Shown here: one piece after another, positions 61,901-64,000 of the stretch
How the letters are laid out: the number at the start of each line of letters is the position of its first letter
Numbering within the stretch: the stretch's first letter is position 1
Assembly: GCA_026745465.1 (NCBI GenBank)
Contig: JACYXH010000500.1
Location: 1,704,074 to 1,768,073 of the forward strand
Reading direction: 5' to 3'
DNA length: 64,000 bases
Source: Lota lota
Lineage: Eukaryota > Chordata > Actinopteri > Gadiformes > Lotidae
Notes under the pieces: model-generated
What the model was told of the DNA's origin: nothing
What the model saw: only the letters and a program-made list of their open reading frames with translations
Databases searched by the model: none
Position numbers and translations under genes: made by a program

Positions 61901-64000
61901 GATCATCATCACCAAAACGCCACACCGATCACCACAACGCCACACCGATCATCATAACCACAATGCTACACCGATCATCATCACCACAATGCCACACCGA
62001 TCATTATCACCACACCGCCACACCGATCACCACAACACCACACCGATCATCAAAACCACAGCGCTACACCGATCACCAAACCGCCACACCGATTATCACA
62101 ACGCCACACGGTCTTCAAACCACAACGCCACACCGATTACCACAACGCCACACTGATCACAATCACTACACCGATCACCAAAACGCCACACCGATCACCA
62201 CAACGCCACACCGATCATCATAACCACATTGCTACACCGATCATCATCACCACAATGCCACACCGATCATTATCACCACACCGCCACACCGATCACCACA
62301 ACACCACACCGATCATCAAAACCACAGCGCTACACTGATCACCAAACCGCCACACCGATTATCACAACGCCACATCGATCTTCAAAACCACAACGCCACA
62401 CCAATCACCACACCGCCACACTGATCACAATCACTACACCGATCACCAAAACGCCACACCGATCACCACAACGCCACACCGATCATCATAACCACATTGC
62501 TACACCGATCATCATCACCACAATGCCACACCGATCATTATCACCACACCGCCACACCGATCACCACAACACCACACCGATCATCAAAACCACAGCGCTA
62601 CACTGATCACCAAACCGCCACACCGATTATCACAACGCCACATCGATCTTCAAAACCACAACGCCACACCAATCACCACACCGCCACACTGATCACAATC
62701 ACTACACCGATCACCACAATGCCACACCGATCACCACAACGTCACACCGATCATGATCCCAACAACGCTACACAGATCACCACGATGCCACACTGATCAT
62801 CACACTGCCAGACCGATCACCACAACGATCATCATCACCAGATCGCCACACCAATCACCACACCGCCACACCGATCATTACAATGCCACACCGATCATCA
62901 TCATCACAATGCCACACCAATCAACACAACGTATTACTGATAATCATAACCACAATGCCACACGGATCACTACACCGCCACAGCGATCACCACAACGACA
63001 CAGCAATCATCATCACCACACCGCCACACCGATCACCACAACGATCATCAAAACCACAGAGCTACACCGATTACCAAACCGCCACACCGATTATCACAAC
63101 GCCACACGGATCATCAAAACCACAACGCTTCACCGATCACTAAACCGCCACACCGATTACCACAACGCCACACCGATCATCATAACCACACCACCACACT
63201 GATCATAATCACTACAACGATCACCACAATTCCACACCGATCACCACAGCGTCACACCGATCATGTTCCCAACAACGATTTACAGATCACCAGAACGCCA
63301 CACTGATCTTCATAACGAAAACACCACACCCATCACCACACTGCCACACCGATCACCACAATGATCATCATCACCAAAACGCCACACCGATCACCACAAC
63401 GCCACACCGATCATCATAACCACATTGCTACACCGATCATCATCACCACAATGCCACACCGATCATTATCACCACACCGCCACACCGATCACCACAACAC
63501 CACACCGATCATCAAAACCACAGCGCTACACTGATCACCAAACCGCCACACCGATTATCACAACGCCACATCGATCTTCAAAACCACAACGCCACACCAA
63601 TCACCACACCGCCACACTGATCACAATCACTACACCGATCACCACAATGCCACACCGATCACCACAACGTCACACCGATCATGATCCCAACAACGCTACA
63701 CAGATCACCACGATGCCACACTGATCATCACACTGCCAGACCGATCACCACAACGATCATCATCACCAGATCGCCACACCAATCACCACACCGCCACACC
63801 GATCATTACAATGCCACACCGATCATCATCACCACAATGCCACACCAATCAACACAACGTATTACTGATAATCATAACCACAATGCCACACGGATCACTA
63901 CACCGCCACAGCGATCACCACAACGACACAGCAATCATCATCACCACACCGCCACACCGATCACCACAACGATCATCAAAACCACAGAGCTACACCGATT
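55990..64000. repeat. Higher-order repeat of about 4.2 kb
   Basis: Landmarks recur at offsets of 4247 bp (56164/60411; 57076/61323) and 4213 bp (58016/62229; 58540/62753; 59212/63425). The 34-bp change of offset reflects internal indels. Each copy contains sub-repeats of about 1.43-1.52 kb. Confidence 0.85.
57746..58549. repeat. 268-bp sub-repeat, three tandem copies
   Basis: The landmark CATTGCT-CACCGATCATC begins at 57746, 58014 and 58282, exactly 268 bp apart. A two-copy version starts at about 62227 and 62495 in the next 4.2-kb unit. Confidence 0.88.

Larger units (their letters stand above)
42946..64000 (+). repeat. 21-kb CACAACGCCACACCGATCAC satellite
   Basis: Basic unit CACAACGCCACACCGATCAC (20 bp), alternating with forms carrying ATCATCATAACC or ATTATCACC (23-27 bp). 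It fills the rest of the window without a unique island and continues past the right edge. The left 5 kb is diverged and irregular; the right 15 kb is organised in higher-order repeats. The His/Thr/Pro-rich ORFs are artefacts. No gene, RNA or mobile element is visible inside it. Confidence 0.97.

Noticed and set aside
43543-63724. Many His/Thr/Pro-rich ORFs
   Set aside because: All derive from the CACAACGCCACACCGATCAC satellite and repeat with it.
42946-64000. CRISPR-like regular repeats
   Set aside because: There are no unique spacers: the repeats are contiguous satellite units in vertebrate DNA.

Overview
The window is vertebrate nuclear DNA, almost certainly from a teleost fish. It carries intronless-coding class-A GPCR olfactory receptor (OR) genes of the fish type, with decayed hAT, Tc1/mariner, piggyBac, gypsy and LINE elements and very large tandem repeats. 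I cannot name the species. All family names rest on motif reading, with no database search.

Layout. Positions 1-22,600 are an OR cluster broken up by transposon debris. It has an intact OR at 4830-5759 (+), an intact inverted pair at 13211-14146 (-) and 18209-19126 (+), and a broken OR at 21627-22541 (+) that contains a 131-bp block identical to the first OR. Between them lie a direct duplication (1-640 and 6680-7312), a 41-bp minisatellite, two LINE fragments, two solo LTRs, a piggyBac tail, a gypsy protease fragment, a Tc1 corpse and a hAT element with recognisable ends.

Positions 23,270-25,510 are the most unusual gene-bearing stretch. It is a compact decayed cluster that looks like a Maverick/Polinton or adintovirus-type endogenous DNA element. 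It has a TATA-like box, a small ORF with an in-phase splice donor, a Cys/His-motif ORF behind a splice acceptor, a short frameshifted ORF with a BH1-like (Bcl-2 family) motif, and the start of an integrase-like ORF cut off by a satellite.

Positions 25,510-42,945 are a nested, roughly mirror-symmetric repeat region. Satellites (18/20-bp; 22-bp PstI type; GAGAGTGCTAGGATGA type) lie outside an inverted duplication with 1127-bp arms (28104-29230 and 36547-37673). The 7.3-kb spacer holds a 2.6-kb array of a 42-bp unit and two exon-like pieces of a possible ITIM-bearing receptor on the minus strand.

Positions 42,946-64,000 are one continuous CACAACGCCACACCGATCAC-type satellite with higher-order periods (268 bp, 1011 bp, about 4.2 kb) that runs off the right edge. 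The many long ORFs in the satellites are artefacts of repeat units lacking stop codons.

Functionally, only the three intact ORs can be called working genes with confidence. They would act in olfactory sensory neurons as odorant GPCRs. Everything else is transposon, endogenous-virus-like or satellite DNA.
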